This document shows positions 43,768 to 51,160 of a stretch of 64,000 bases of DNA, piece by piece. A model generated the notes under the pieces. The model made no database searches. It was not told the DNA's origin and was given only the letters and a program-made list of their open reading frames with translations. Source of the DNA: Halobacteriales archaeon QS_4_69_34. GTDB taxonomy: Archaea; Halobacteriota; Halobacteria; Halobacteriales; Halococcaceae. Made by a program: the position numbers and the translations under genes. The stretch covers positions 42,957 to 106,956 of the forward strand of contig PXRN01000012.1 in NCBI GenBank assembly GCA_003021045.1, written 5' to 3'. How positions within the stretch are numbered: the stretch's first letter is position 1; every line of letters starts with the position of its first letter.

Positions 43768-44244
43768 ATGGTCGGCACCCGATACGACACCGGCGATGTG
43801 GTAGCGACCCCCGACGGCCGCGGCGTCGTCGCCGCCGTGCTCGCCGAACAGTTTCACTTCCCACAGGAGGGGGGTGACGACGAGTACGAGCAGGTATCGG
43901 CGACGGCCGACCAGCCCGCGTACGTGGTCGGTCTCGAAACCAGCGGGTCGGCTCCCTACCGCGCTTCGGCGCTCGAAACCACCGACCTCGAAACCGACGA
44001 CGTGCCGGAAGCCGACGGCGAGCGTCTCGCCGATATCGTCGACGAGGGCGTCTCCGGTCTCGACGACCTCCCCGAAGGCTGGGACCGCAACAGCGTTCTC
44101 GGATACTGGGAGGGGGTCGGCGGTTCGTGGGAAGAGTGTGTCGGCGATCTTTCCGACGAATTCGGCGAGGAACGAGCCGAACAGCAGTGCTCGGCGATGA
44201 AAGACGAGGTGCTTCGCACCCGACGCTGGCGCAACCGCTTCTGA
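43768..44244 (+). CDS. Haloarchaeal hypothetical protein (158 aa)
   Basis: 158 aa acidic protein. The N-terminus (YDTGDVVATPDGRGVVAAVL) has the pattern of a small SH3/KOW-like barrel. The middle is Asp/Glu-rich, and the C-terminus (WEGVGGSWEECVGDLSDEFG, then AEQQCSAMKDEVLRTRRW) has two Cys and resembles short helical segments in archaeal virus and prohead-type proteins. I do not recognise a named family. CCATTCATGC lies about 27 bp before the ATG. Codon use looks like the rest of the genome. Confidence 0.7.
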   Translation: MVGTRYDTGDVVATPDGRGVVAAVLAEQFHFPQEGGDDEYEQVSATADQPAYVVGLETSGSAPYRASALETTDLETDDVPEADGERLADIVDEGVSGLDDLPEGWDRNSVLGYWEGVGGSWEECVGDLSDEFGEERAEQQCSAMKDEVLRTRRWRNRF

Positions 44245-44639
44245 CCGGCAGAGGACCACAAAGTGGCGTCCTGTGAGCGCAGGCAGGCGGCTCACTTCGA
44301 CCAGCGTGTGCGGTCCCCAACTGACACCAGCGACATTCCACCGCGGTCGGTTCCCAGGTGGATCCCGAGCGACTCGGTCGGCTCCAGTCGGTATCCGAGA
44401 GCGAGCAGGGCGGACAGTACGATCCTCTGGATCGTTGTCAGCGTCCTTCTCCTGATGCAGGTGTCTCTACGGAACGGGGAGCGCGGTCCGGACGCGAGAA
44501 CTCGCCGTGAGTACACTGACGTCCGATACCAGACAGAAAACGATCTCCTACGGATGGGCGTAGACACATTGGCCGAGAAGAACCCCGTGCTACTGCGGCA
44601 GGATCCCGGTCGGTATCAGCGCCTGTAAGCGCGTTTTCG
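44245..44639. other. 395-bp stretch without a convincing gene
   Basis: A minus-strand frame ending at 44292 reads TIQRIVLSALLALGYRLEP and TESLGIHLGTDRGGMSLVS. It looks protein-like but lacks a nearby start, so it may be the end of a lost gene. At the right edge (about 44614-44637) lies CAGCGCCTGTAAGCGCG, which recurs at 46397-46419 as CAGCGCTTGTAAGCGCG and marks the left end of a duplicated block. Confidence 0.45.
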
Positions 44640-45087
44640 AGTCTGGTACTGGGTCGTGACTTCGGCACCCTCGACCCCGCGGGTCCATCATCCGGTAGAG
44701 ACACCCGCCGTCGAGGTCGGCGACACCTCGACGCTCTCGACGCTGGGGTCGGCTTGGAACGCCCCGGTGATCGTCTCGCTGGCGGTCGTCCCCGAGCACG
44801 CCCAGACGAGAGGGACGATGCGGTCCCCATCGTGGGCGACGACGCTCGGCCTCGACGGTCACGTCGTCGAGGCCGGCCAGCGCGTCCCGGAGGACGAACT
44901 CGCTCGCGGGGATCTCGAACGCGACGACGCTGGCCGTCGCTCCGGGGTGGTCCTCCTCTCGGGGGCGGCCGCCGCGTCCAGCTCCCCGTCCACGTCCGGC
45001 TTGGCGTCCGCGCTCGGCTCGGTGTCGGCGTCGCCATGCGTCCGCGTCGATTCCAGATCCCGCGCTCTCCCGCGATGCCGTCGATCA
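44640..45087 (-). pseudogene. Decayed copy of a Bat-type HTH regulator gene
   Basis: Read from 45087 downwards. A loosely kept acidic leader is followed by ASVVAFEIPASEFVLRDALA, then by VVAHDGDRIVPLVWACSG one frame over, then by VADLDGGCLYRMM in a third frame. This matches residues 38-117 of the intact gene at 46469-47251 (SVVEFTIPSDEFVLRETLA, VVAHDERIAPLV, ADLDDECLLRMK). At least two frameshifts are present, and everything after that point, the DNA-binding domain included, is gone. It keeps the position right behind a DUF7563 gene. Confidence 0.8.
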
Positions 45088-45243
45088 CGAGTGGCGTGGC
45101 GAGTGTGCCTCGCGGACCTCCGCGCCGTCGCGCATCACGTCGGTGCACTGCGGGCACACCCGTACATCGCCCATCCCGTTGGGCGCGAACACCCGGACGT
45201 ACTGGTCGGTCACGAACGACTCGCAGTTCCGGCAGTGTGCCAT
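45085..45243 (-). CDS. DUF7563 zinc-ribbon mini-protein, copy A
   Basis: 52 aa: HCRNCESFVTDQYVRVFAP, then DVRVCPQCTDVMRDGAEV. Two C-x2-C pairs form a zinc ribbon. Copy B at 47248 differs in only eight residues, all conservative or at the ends. The reading frame is intact although the regulator gene behind it is destroyed. I know the family as DUF7563, small haloarchaeal proteins of unknown role. Too short for usual gene finders. Confidence 0.75.
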   Translation of the reverse strand: MAHCRNCESFVTDQYVRVFAPNGMGDVRVCPQCTDVMRDGAEVREAHSPRHS

Positions 45244-45369
45244 TCCGTTCTCACCTCGTTTCTAGCCACGAGCGCGCTGGTGTATGAAAGCGCGGCTTGG
45301 ATGTCCCCCCGGGGGGGAGGGCCATCCACGGGGGCGGGATGCAGCGTCGGGCTCTCCCGACGAACGTCG

Positions 45370-45574
45370 AGATCGCGGTCGTCGCCGACGAGCGTCGTCG
45401 TCAGCAGCGTCTCGCGCCGGACCGGCGTCAGCCCGGTGGCATCGTCGTCCAACTCGGGTCGCCCGCGCCAGGAGCTGTGGCGCCGTAGATGCGCCGGAGA
45501 TCGAGGTCGACGCCGGCGTCCTCGCAGGCCGCCCGAAAGCCCGGCACGTCGGCCTCGCCCGCGAAGCGGAGCTG
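45370..45574 (-). pseudogene. Remnant of a second Bat-type regulator, HTH removed
   Basis: Matches the middle and end of the intact gene at 47489-48205: RFAGEADVPGFRAACEDAG and VDLDLRRIYGA, then DDATGLTPVRRETLL, then directly TTLVGD. The 42 codons that hold the HTH in the intact gene are missing between RETLLT and TTLV. The flanking 9-bp GTCAG(C/T)AGC is present at both deletion ends in the intact copy (47577 and 47703). The N-terminal 115 codons are also gone, replaced by TrmB sequence from 45566 on. Confidence 0.82.
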
Positions 45575-45781
45575 TTCGAGACGCTCCAGGGGAGGTCGGA
45601 CACGACCGCCGGTCGCCCGCTCGTGGTCGGCCGGGAGACGACCCTCGTGAGCGTCTACACCGACGACGCCCCCGGGAAGACGGCGATCCCGGACAGCGGC
45701 GAGCGCAACAGCCTCGTGGTGGTGCTCGAGGCCATCTTCACGTAGCGGCTCAAACGCCGAGAGGTTCGCGGACGACCGAGC
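45566..45781 (+). pseudogene. Remnant of a TrmB-type regulator, C-terminal end only
   Basis: The plus strand matches the last 70 codons of the intact gene at 49538-50326: ELFETL, DTTAGRPLVVGRETTLVSVY, then RNSLVVVLEAIFT. The next codon TGG (Trp) has become TAG, two bases are lost soon after, and the old stop is altered. The left border is the nonamer GCGGAGCTG (45566-45574), which occurs in both source genes (47855-47863 and 50108-50116) and fused them by loss of 2253 bp. Confidence 0.85.
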
Positions 45782-45885
45782 CGTCGGAGCGATCGAGGGA
45801 TCCGTCGCCACTCCCATGCGTTGTCCCGTTTCACGGAGCTTCTCGGTCGCTCCTCGCGGGACTCCCGTCCGAGAGATACCGTGGA

Positions 45886-45903
45886 GCTATTTAATTCATA
45901 TCC
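45886..45903 (+). promoter_or_regulatory. AT-rich promoter-like element
   Basis: GCTATTTAATTCATATCC stands out as the most AT-rich 18 bp of its surroundings and contains overlapping TATA-like TATTTAA and TTCATATC. It is 83 bp before the ATG at 45986, so the transcript would have a leader. Confidence 0.45.
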
Positions 45904-45985
45904 TCACAACAGGCTTTTCAGGTACGGAAGCGTACGGGACGTGCGCGAACAGGGCCGAACGAAGGCCGACCCCACGATCCAACCC

Positions 45986-46201
45986 ATGTCAGAAGCGCCA
46001 TCCGACCCATCGACCACCAGTAAAGCCGACCTGAACGGCCGATGCCCCTTCTGTAGCATGTCCGTTCAGGAGAGTTCCTACCCCCGCCATCGGATCAAAA
46101 CCATCGACGAAAGCGACGAGGAGGTAAATCGCCGCGCTGAACAGCGACTGTGCCCGGAGTGCTGGGAGAGCCTCCACCAGGAGCTGCACAGACACGTGTA
46201 G
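45986..46201 (+). CDS. Small Cys4 zinc-binding protein (71 aa)
   Basis: 71 aa with two C-x2-C pairs: GRCPFCSMSVQESSYPRH and QRLCPECWESLHQELH. Helical between the pairs (ESDEEVNRRAEQR). Resembles the many short zinc-finger proteins of haloarchaea, some of which affect stress responses and swarming. An AT-rich stretch GCTATTTAATTCATATCC at 45886-45903 is the best promoter candidate, giving a leader of about 55 nt. It separates the decayed and the intact copy of the regulator block. Confidence 0.7.
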   Translation: MSEAPSDPSTTSKADLNGRCPFCSMSVQESSYPRHRIKTIDESDEEVNRRAEQRLCPECWESLHQELHRHV

Positions 46202-46468
46202 GATCCAGCGAAACGAGCACGAGAGAGGGGGAGCGAGGAGTTTCGGTGCGGGAAACTGAACGAGACCAGCCTGCTTCGTTTCGCTACCGCCAGTAGTGCC
46301 GGAGATCGGAAACGGTCACGGGCGTTCCCCGACCGGGCGTCGGAGCACGAACCGTGCTCCACGCCGGGTGCACTCGTGTGATCGCGGTTCGCCGCCATCA
46401 GCGCTTGTAAGCGCGTTTCTGATCTCGGTGATGGACCGCACGCTTCGGTACCCTCTCCCCCCGGGTGG

Positions 46469-47251
46469 CTACCCGGTACTTTCGGGCTCGCGATCGACGG
46501 CGAGCGCGCTTTCGATCATGGTCCTGTGGCCTCGGCGAAACCGCTCGGAGAGCGCCTGATGGGAGATGCCGAGGGCGTCGGAGAGTTCCTTGGCTGTGGT
46601 CTGTCGCGGGATGTCGAAGTACCCCTGCTCGACCCCCGCTACGAGGGCCTCCTGCTGTTCGTGAGTGAGACCGAACTGGCTTTCGCCCCCCTCGTCGAGG
46701 TGGTAGATACGCTTCGTCGTGAGGGTGAGGCCTGCGTTCTCGCAGAGCTCGTGGGTGCGCGAGACGGCCGCGCGCTCGGGGAACAGGACCGAAACGTCCC
46801 ACCTGTCGCGGCTGGCACTGCCGGTGAGCGACCGAATGACGCCCTCCTCGACGACGAGCATTCGCAGGAGCGCCTCGGTCTGCTGGGTCCACTTCATTCT
46901 GAGGAGGCATTCGTCGTCGAGGTCGGCGAGCACCTCCACGTCCGCGACGCTCGGATCGTCCCGGACCGCCGTCACGACCGCCTCGCCGTCGGCCGTCGGT
47001 GATCGTGCCCGGACGAGCGGCGCGATGCGCTCGTCGTGAGCGACGACGTGCTCGGCTTCGAGTTCGAGGTCGTCGAACGCGGCCAGTGTCTCCCGGAGGA
47101 CGAACTCGTCACTGGGAATCGTGAACTCCACGACGCTGGCGGCCTCTCTACGGATCGAGGCCTCTTCGCGAGATGAGGCCGGTGATCGCGCCCCCCGCTC
47201 GCTTTCGGCCGTTTTCCCCGTCAACACGTGGCTCACGGCTTGATCACTCAT
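46469..47251 (-). CDS. Bat-type (bacterio-opsin activator-like) HTH transcription regulator
   Basis: 260 aa. A Glu/Ser/Arg-rich leader of about 40 residues is followed by the haloarchaeal sensory part (SVVEFTIPSDEFVLRETLAA to DVSVLFPERAAVSR) and a C-terminal HTH (FGLTHEQQEALVAGVEQGYF, DIPRQTTAKELSDALGISHQ, ALSERFRRGHRTMIE). This C-terminal type is the HTH_10 of Bat. The start overlaps the DUF7563 stop by ATGA, so both are translated together. About 50 bp after the stop lies GCGCTTACAAGCGC (46402-46419), a hairpin that may end the transcript. No ligand domain of PAS or GAF type is present. Confidence 0.85.
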   Translation of the reverse strand: MSDQAVSHVLTGKTAESERGARSPASSREEASIRREAASVVEFTIPSDEFVLRETLAAFDDLELEAEHVVAHDERIAPLVRARSPTADGEAVVTAVRDDPSVADVEVLADLDDECLLRMKWTQQTEALLRMLVVEEGVIRSLTGSASRDRWDVSVLFPERAAVSRTHELCENAGLTLTTKRIYHLDEGGESQFGLTHEQQEALVAGVEQGYFDIPRQTTAKELSDALGISHQALSERFRRGHRTMIESALAVDREPESTG

Positions 47252-47406
47252 GAGTGGCGCGGCGAGTGTGCCTCGCGGACCTCCGCGCCGTCGCGCAGTT
47301 TGTCGGTACAGCGGGGGCACACCCGTACATCGCCCATCCCGTCGGGGGCGAACACCCGGACGTACTGGTCGGTCACGAACGCCTCACAGTTTTGGCACTC
47401 TGGCAT
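47248..47406 (-). CDS. DUF7563 zinc-ribbon mini-protein, copy B
   Basis: 52 aa: MPECQNCEAFVTDQYVRVFA and VRVCPRCTDKLRDGAEV. Two C-x2-C pairs; intact. Its TGA overlaps the ATG of the Bat-type regulator (ATGA), suggesting that the zinc ribbon and the regulator act together or at least are kept in a fixed ratio. Paralogue of the copy at 45085-45243. Confidence 0.78.
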   Translation of the reverse strand: MPECQNCEAFVTDQYVRVFAPDGMGDVRVCPRCTDKLRDGAEVREAHSPRHS

Positions 47407-47488
47407 CCAACGATCGCCTCGTTGTGACCACGAGATGCGCGAGCGCATAGTCACACGGCTTGGATACCCACCCACCCGGACGGGCGAT

Positions 47489-48205
47489 TCACCCCCCGTT
47501 CGGGCGAGCAGCGTCGCCGGAGCGGACGTCGTGGCCGGGCTCGGCGGGATCATCGGTGCCGCTGACGAGCGTCGTCGTCAGTAGCTTCGCCTGTGCGCGC
47601 CGGAGGCGCTCGCTCACCGCCTGATCGGAGATCCCGAGCTCCGCGGCGAGTTCGACCAGCGTGGTCTCGCGCGGGACGGCGAAGTAACCCACCTCGAGCG
47701 CGGTCAGCAGCGTCTCGCGCTGGACCGGCGTCAGCCCGGTGGCATCGTCGTCCAGCTCGGGATCGGCGGCGCTGTAGATGCGTCGGAGATCGAGGTCGAC
47801 GCCGGCGTCCTCGCAGGCCGCCCGGAAGCCCGGCACGTCGGCCTCGCCCGCGAAGCGGAGCTGGAAATCCCAGTGCTCGGGGGTACCGACGGCGCCGAGG
47901 ATCGTCGCGTCGTGGGCGACGATTGCCTCCACGAGTCCGTTGACGCCCTCCTCCCAACCGATGCGAAACAGCGCGTGGGCATCGACCTCCCCGACGAAAT
48001 CGGCGTCACCAGTCTCCTCGTCGGCGCGGAGCGCGTCCGTGACGGCCCCGTGGTCGGCGGCGTCGTGGACCCACAGGAACGGCATGCGCTTCTCGTCGGT
48101 AGGGACGATCTGTCCGAGCTCGAACCCGTCGGCCTCGACGCCTTCTAGCGCGCGCCCGAGCTCGAAGTCCGCCGCCGGAACGCGAATCTCGACGATTGTG
48201 CTCAT
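47489..48205 (-). CDS. Bat-type HTH transcription regulator
   Basis: 238 aa. Sensory part STIVEIRVPAADFELGRALE, LFRIGWEEGVNGLVEAIVA, HWDFQLRFAGEADVPGFRA, and a C-terminal HTH_10 (ETLLTALEVGYFAVPRETT, ELAAELGISDQAVSERLRR). A Gly/Asp-rich tail of 25 residues ends it. Placed 37 bp after a TrmB-type gene on the same strand, so the two are probably cotranscribed. It is the parent sequence of the remnant at 45370-45574. Confidence 0.85.
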   Translation of the reverse strand: MSTIVEIRVPAADFELGRALEGVEADGFELGQIVPTDEKRMPFLWVHDAADHGAVTDALRADEETGDADFVGEVDAHALFRIGWEEGVNGLVEAIVAHDATILGAVGTPEHWDFQLRFAGEADVPGFRAACEDAGVDLDLRRIYSAADPELDDDATGLTPVQRETLLTALEVGYFAVPRETTLVELAAELGISDQAVSERLRRAQAKLLTTTLVSGTDDPAEPGHDVRSGDAARPNGG

Positions 48206-48242
48206 GGATCAGTATCCGTCACTCCTGGATCGTCGGCGGCGG

Positions 48243-49049
48243 TCATGGCCGCCCGGGGTCCGCGGACTCGTCGAGGCCGGTCGCGAGCAGTCGCCGGGCG
48301 ATCACGATCAGTCCGTTGCCGACGCCCTCGCTCCAGATCGCCGTCTCCGCGGATTCGGAGCCGACCGAGCTGAGCAGGAGCGTCTCCCGGTCGACCATCA
48401 GCAGGCGGGCGATCTGCTCGTCGGTCTCGTCGCCCGGCCGGGGCTGGAGCCACTCCAAGCCCGACTCGAACACCTGCGCGTCGGGAACCGCCCGCCGAAC
48501 CTGCTCGTAGCTCGTCTCCGAGAGCGCGCCGACGTAGATGGCGACGCCGCGGTCGGCGGCGGCCCCGAGGCGGTCGAGAAGGTCCTCGGAGAACGATCCC
48601 GGCCCGTCGACCACGAGGACGACCTCGGACTCGGCCGCGTCGACGAACTGGATGGCGCGGTCGGTGATCGACGCCTCGCCGCGGGTGGTCCAGACGTTGC
48701 CCCGCTCGCGGAGGCCCTCCTCCTCGATCGGCTCGAGCGCGCCGAGGCTCTCGTCGAGGGTCTCGAAGCGCTCCTCGAAGCGCCGCCGGAGCAGGCCGAC
48801 GGCCTCCTCGACGGGGATCGCCCGGAATTGCTGGGGACTCGACTGCTGGACGTCGACCAGGCCCTCCTGTTCGAGCGCCTCGACGGCGTCGTAGACCCGC
48901 GTCCGGGGCACCTCGGCGATCTCGCCGACCTCTTTGGCGGTGCCGTGGGGCATGCGCGCGAGCGCGACGAAACACCGCGCCTCGTACTGCTTGAGCCCCA
49001 GCTCCTGGAGCACCTCCACCGCCGTCGGCTGTTCGACGTTTCCGGGCAT
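48243..49049 (-). CDS. TrmB family transcription regulator
   Basis: 268 aa. The N-terminal winged helix reads LGLKQYEARCFVALARMPHG, EIAEVPRTRVYDAVEALEQE and GLVDVQQSSPQQFRAI. The C-terminal part (IQFVDAAESEVVLVVDGPGS to GLIVIARRLLATG) has the phospholipase-D-like fold of TrmB sensors but is shorter than the sugar-binding TrmB proteins. The ATG at 49049 is preferred over an upstream one at 49133 because the helix starts soon after it. Divergent from a second TrmB gene 489 bp away. Confidence 0.86.
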   Translation of the reverse strand: MPGNVEQPTAVEVLQELGLKQYEARCFVALARMPHGTAKEVGEIAEVPRTRVYDAVEALEQEGLVDVQQSSPQQFRAIPVEEAVGLLRRRFEERFETLDESLGALEPIEEEGLRERGNVWTTRGEASITDRAIQFVDAAESEVVLVVDGPGSFSEDLLDRLGAAADRGVAIYVGALSETSYEQVRRAVPDAQVFESGLEWLQPRPGDETDEQIARLLMVDRETLLLSSVGSESAETAIWSEGVGNGLIVIARRLLATGLDESADPGRP

Positions 49050-49267
49050 CGGACGGTCACCACCGGCGAGTACGGATCGGCAGATCCGTAAGGACACGTC
49101 CGACCCACCGATAAAGCCAGTTTCGATCGTCACTCCAGAACTGACAACACCAACGGTCGCCCGTGGCGGAACTACCGGGGACGTCGTGTTTTCGTCGTCT
49201 ACCGGTGACTCGATCGATCACAGTGCCGCCGGTCGGCCGGCAAGTCGATTGACTCGAATCCTCACAA

Positions 49268-49280
49268 AGAATTCATACGT
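49268..49280 (+). promoter_or_regulatory. Putative promoter of the small ORF / TrmB pair
   Basis: AGAATTCATACGT lies about 30 bp before the ATG at 49305 and 260 bp before the TrmB ATG at 49538. The AT-rich 49255-49280 is the only TATA-like stretch on the plus strand here, so it probably serves both. Confidence 0.45.
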
Positions 49281-49304
49281 GGCGGGCCGCTAGTGGACAC
49301 CGGC

Positions 49305-49541
49305 ATGTACACCATCGCTCCACTCGGCCCCCGCGAGCACTCTCGCGTACACGTCGGTGCCGACCGCGAGACGAGCGGCACAGACCCCAGCCCGGGTCCC
49401 GGCCCCGATCCAGTCGGTCCCCCGCCGCCCTCCGAGGGGCCGACCGGCCCGCGATCCGTCCCGGACCGGGGCCACCCCCGGGAGCGGGGGTCGACCGGGG
49501 TCGACGACCGCCCGCGCCGATGTGGCGGGGGTGGGCGATGA
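49305..49541 (+). CDS. Possible small ORF (78 aa) coupled to TrmB
   Basis: Begins MYTIAPLGPREHSRVHVGAD, then turns Pro/Gly-rich and ends with Gly repeats. It has a TATA-like element about 30 bp upstream, and its TGA overlaps the ATG of the following TrmB gene (ATGA at 49538-49541), as real coupled genes do. The first 25 residues look like a protein; the rest is low complexity. Could be a leader peptide or a small protein of its own. Confidence 0.4.
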   Translation: MYTIAPLGPREHSRVHVGADRETSGTDPSPGPGPDPVGPPPPSEGPTGPRSVPDRGHPRERGSTGVDDRPRRCGGGGR

Positions 49542-50326
49542 GCGAGGACGAGCGCGAGCGGACGCAGGCGGAGGCGGTGCGGCTGCTCGGGAGGCTCGGC
49601 CTCTCGGAGTACGCCGCGAGCGTCTACACGACGCTACTCCGGTTGGGCCCGGCGACCGCCCGCCAGATCAGCGAGGCCTCGGCGGTGCCCCGGACCCGGG
49701 TCTACGACGCGGTCGACGCCCTCGAACAGGAGGGGCTGGTCGACGTGCGCTACGCCTCGCCGAAGGTGTTCTCGGCGGCCTCCCGGGAGACGACGACGCG
49801 GCGATTCCAGCTCGACTACAAGGAAACCGTCGAGCGGCTCTCGACGGTGCTGGCCGACCTCGAACCGGCCCAGCGCCGCCGCGAGCAGACGGGCGTCTGG
49901 ACCGTCTCGGGCCACGAGGCCGTCACCGAGCGCGTCCTCGAATTCGTGGGCGAGGCCGACACCGAGGTGGTCTACATGAGCGTCGAGGAGCTGCTGACCG
50001 GCGAGGTCATCGAGGCGCTCGCGGCGGTCGAGCAGCGGGGCGTCGACATCCAGTTGGCGGGCGTCTCGCCGGCGACGCGGGACCGCATCCGGACGGAGAT
50101 CCCGAGCGCGGAGCTGTTCGAAACGCTCTGGGAGTGGTCGGATACGACCGCCGGCCGCCTGCTCATGGTCGACCGGGAGACGATCCTCGTGAGTGTCTAC
50201 ACCGACGACGACACGCCCGAGGAGACGGCGATCTGGGGCAGCGGCGATCGCAACAGCCTCGTGGTGGTGCTCAAGGCCATCTTCACGTGGCGGCTCAACA
50301 ACGCCGAGAAGTTCGCGAACGACTGA
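49538..50326 (+). CDS. TrmB family transcription regulator
   Basis: 262 aa. Winged helix RLGLSEYAASVYTTLLRLGP, ATARQISEASAVPRTRVYDA, EGLVDVRYASPKVFSAAS; then a helical linker and the PLD-like sensor part (GVWTVSGHEAVTERVLEFVG, SVEELLTGEVIEALAAV, GRLLMVDRETILVSVYTDDD). About one third identical by eye with the divergent TrmB at 48243. ATG at 49538 chosen from the ATGA overlap; GTG/ATG codons further upstream give only Trp/Arg. A remnant of its 3' end sits at 45566-45781. Confidence 0.86.
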   Translation: MSEDERERTQAEAVRLLGRLGLSEYAASVYTTLLRLGPATARQISEASAVPRTRVYDAVDALEQEGLVDVRYASPKVFSAASRETTTRRFQLDYKETVERLSTVLADLEPAQRRREQTGVWTVSGHEAVTERVLEFVGEADTEVVYMSVEELLTGEVIEALAAVEQRGVDIQLAGVSPATRDRIRTEIPSAELFETLWEWSDTTAGRLLMVDRETILVSVYTDDDTPEETAIWGSGDRNSLVVVLKAIFTWRLNNAEKFAND

Positions 50327-50490
50327 GCCGATCGTGGCCGGCCTCCCGTCCGTCGTCGCCGCTCCGCCGGAATCGGCGCCGACGGACGCCGCGAAATCCC
50401 TTCACCCCCTCTCACGAGGGATTTTTCGACTGCGGGGCCTCCGTCGGCGTGTGCGAAGTCACCGGCGTCGAGTTCGAGGTCGCTCGCGGC

Positions 50491-50751
50491 CTACTCGAAC
50501 TCGAACGTGATGTCGCCCTGAATGCCCCTGAGATCGACGTCCGCGTCGCCCCGTCCCAGCTGTGATGCGACGATCGCGTCGTCGGACTCCGGGCGGATCC
50601 GGACGCGGACCGCGTCCTCCTGGGGGAGATAGATGAGCCCCGTCAGGACGATCGGGAAGCCGAAGTGGTTCTGGAGGGCGTCGTGCATGGCCCTGCTGTA
50701 CCCCTCGACGCCGCCCTTGGTGTCCTCGATCGCGGCGGCGAGCTCGCTCAT
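50491..50751 (-). CDS. Small haloarchaeal protein of unknown function (86 aa)
   Basis: 86 aa: SELAAAIEDTKGGVEGYSRA, helical, then three strands (FPIVLTGLIYLPQEDAVRVR; ADVDLRGIQGDITFEFE). No Cys, no signal. The ATG at 50751 begins the protein-like part; the frame is open 62 codons further upstream, into the 25-bp tandem repeat, but with Arg-rich unlikely sequence. No family recognised. Convergent with the TrmB gene. Confidence 0.6.
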   Translation of the reverse strand: MSELAAAIEDTKGGVEGYSRAMHDALQNHFGFPIVLTGLIYLPQEDAVRVRIRPESDDAIVASQLGRGDADVDLRGIQGDITFEFE

Positions 50752-50895
50752 CGGCGGACGACCGTCCGTTGTCGCGCGAGCCGCCCCGCGGGGCGAGGTG
50801 AGGATGCCGGTCCGTCGGCTCCACCTGCCCGTCCGCCGGGCGAGCCGGGGCTCGGGCTCCGCGCTCTTCGGAACGTCGGTCCCACGCCACGACCC

Positions 50896-50945
50896 GCGGT
50901 CTCCAGCATCAAAAACTACCGCGGTCTCCAGCATCAAAAACTACC
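50896..50945. repeat. Perfect 25-bp tandem duplication
   Basis: GCGGTCTCCAGCATCAAAAA plus CTACC is present twice without spacer (50896-50920 and 50921-50945). Read on the minus strand each unit contains GGTAGTTTTTGATG, which resembles a TATA element, so the minus-strand promoter may be doubled. It lies about 145-195 bp before the ATG at 50751. Confidence 0.85.
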
Positions 50946-51128
50946 GGTAGGGACGCGCAAGCCGATCGTCGCGTGACCGCCGCGTGGGCGTCGCGCGATC
51001 GTCTACGTGACGGTCGTGCCGGGCCGACCGGTCCGGTACGACGGCCCGCCGGCCGACCGGTCTATCGGCAGGGAGCGTGCCGGAGGTCCCCGATCCGCTC
51101 AGACGACGCGTTCGTCGGGAGACGGGGG

Positions 51129-51137
51129 ACTTATGCC
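51129..51137 (+). promoter_or_regulatory. Putative promoter of the third Bat-type regulator
   Basis: ACTTATGCC centres about 28 bp before the ATG at 51161, the leaderless arrangement seen for many genes in this window. Confidence 0.5.
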
Positions 51138-51160
51138 ACCGTAGATGGAATCCGAACCCC

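Larger units (their letters stand above)
50752..51160. other. 409-bp divergent spacer with a 25-bp tandem repeat
   Basis: Lies between the 86-aa gene and the third Bat-type gene. It holds the tandem repeat at 50896-50945, a GC-rich middle part with several GGCCGACCGGT-type inverted pieces (51033-51062), and the promoter of the plus-strand gene (ACTTATGCC, 51129-51137). No gene seen. Confidence 0.6.

Noticed and set aside
44292..44567. A minus-strand frame containing TIQRIVLSALLALGYRLEP as a gene
   Set aside because: The last 50 residues look protein-like, but the first part does not, and no start lies near the good part. Mentioned as a possible gene end only.
45821..45985. Upstream extension of the Cys4 zinc protein by 55 residues
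   Set aside because: The added residues cross the AT-rich promoter-like element and are unlike haloarchaeal protein sequence; ATG 45986 is preferred.
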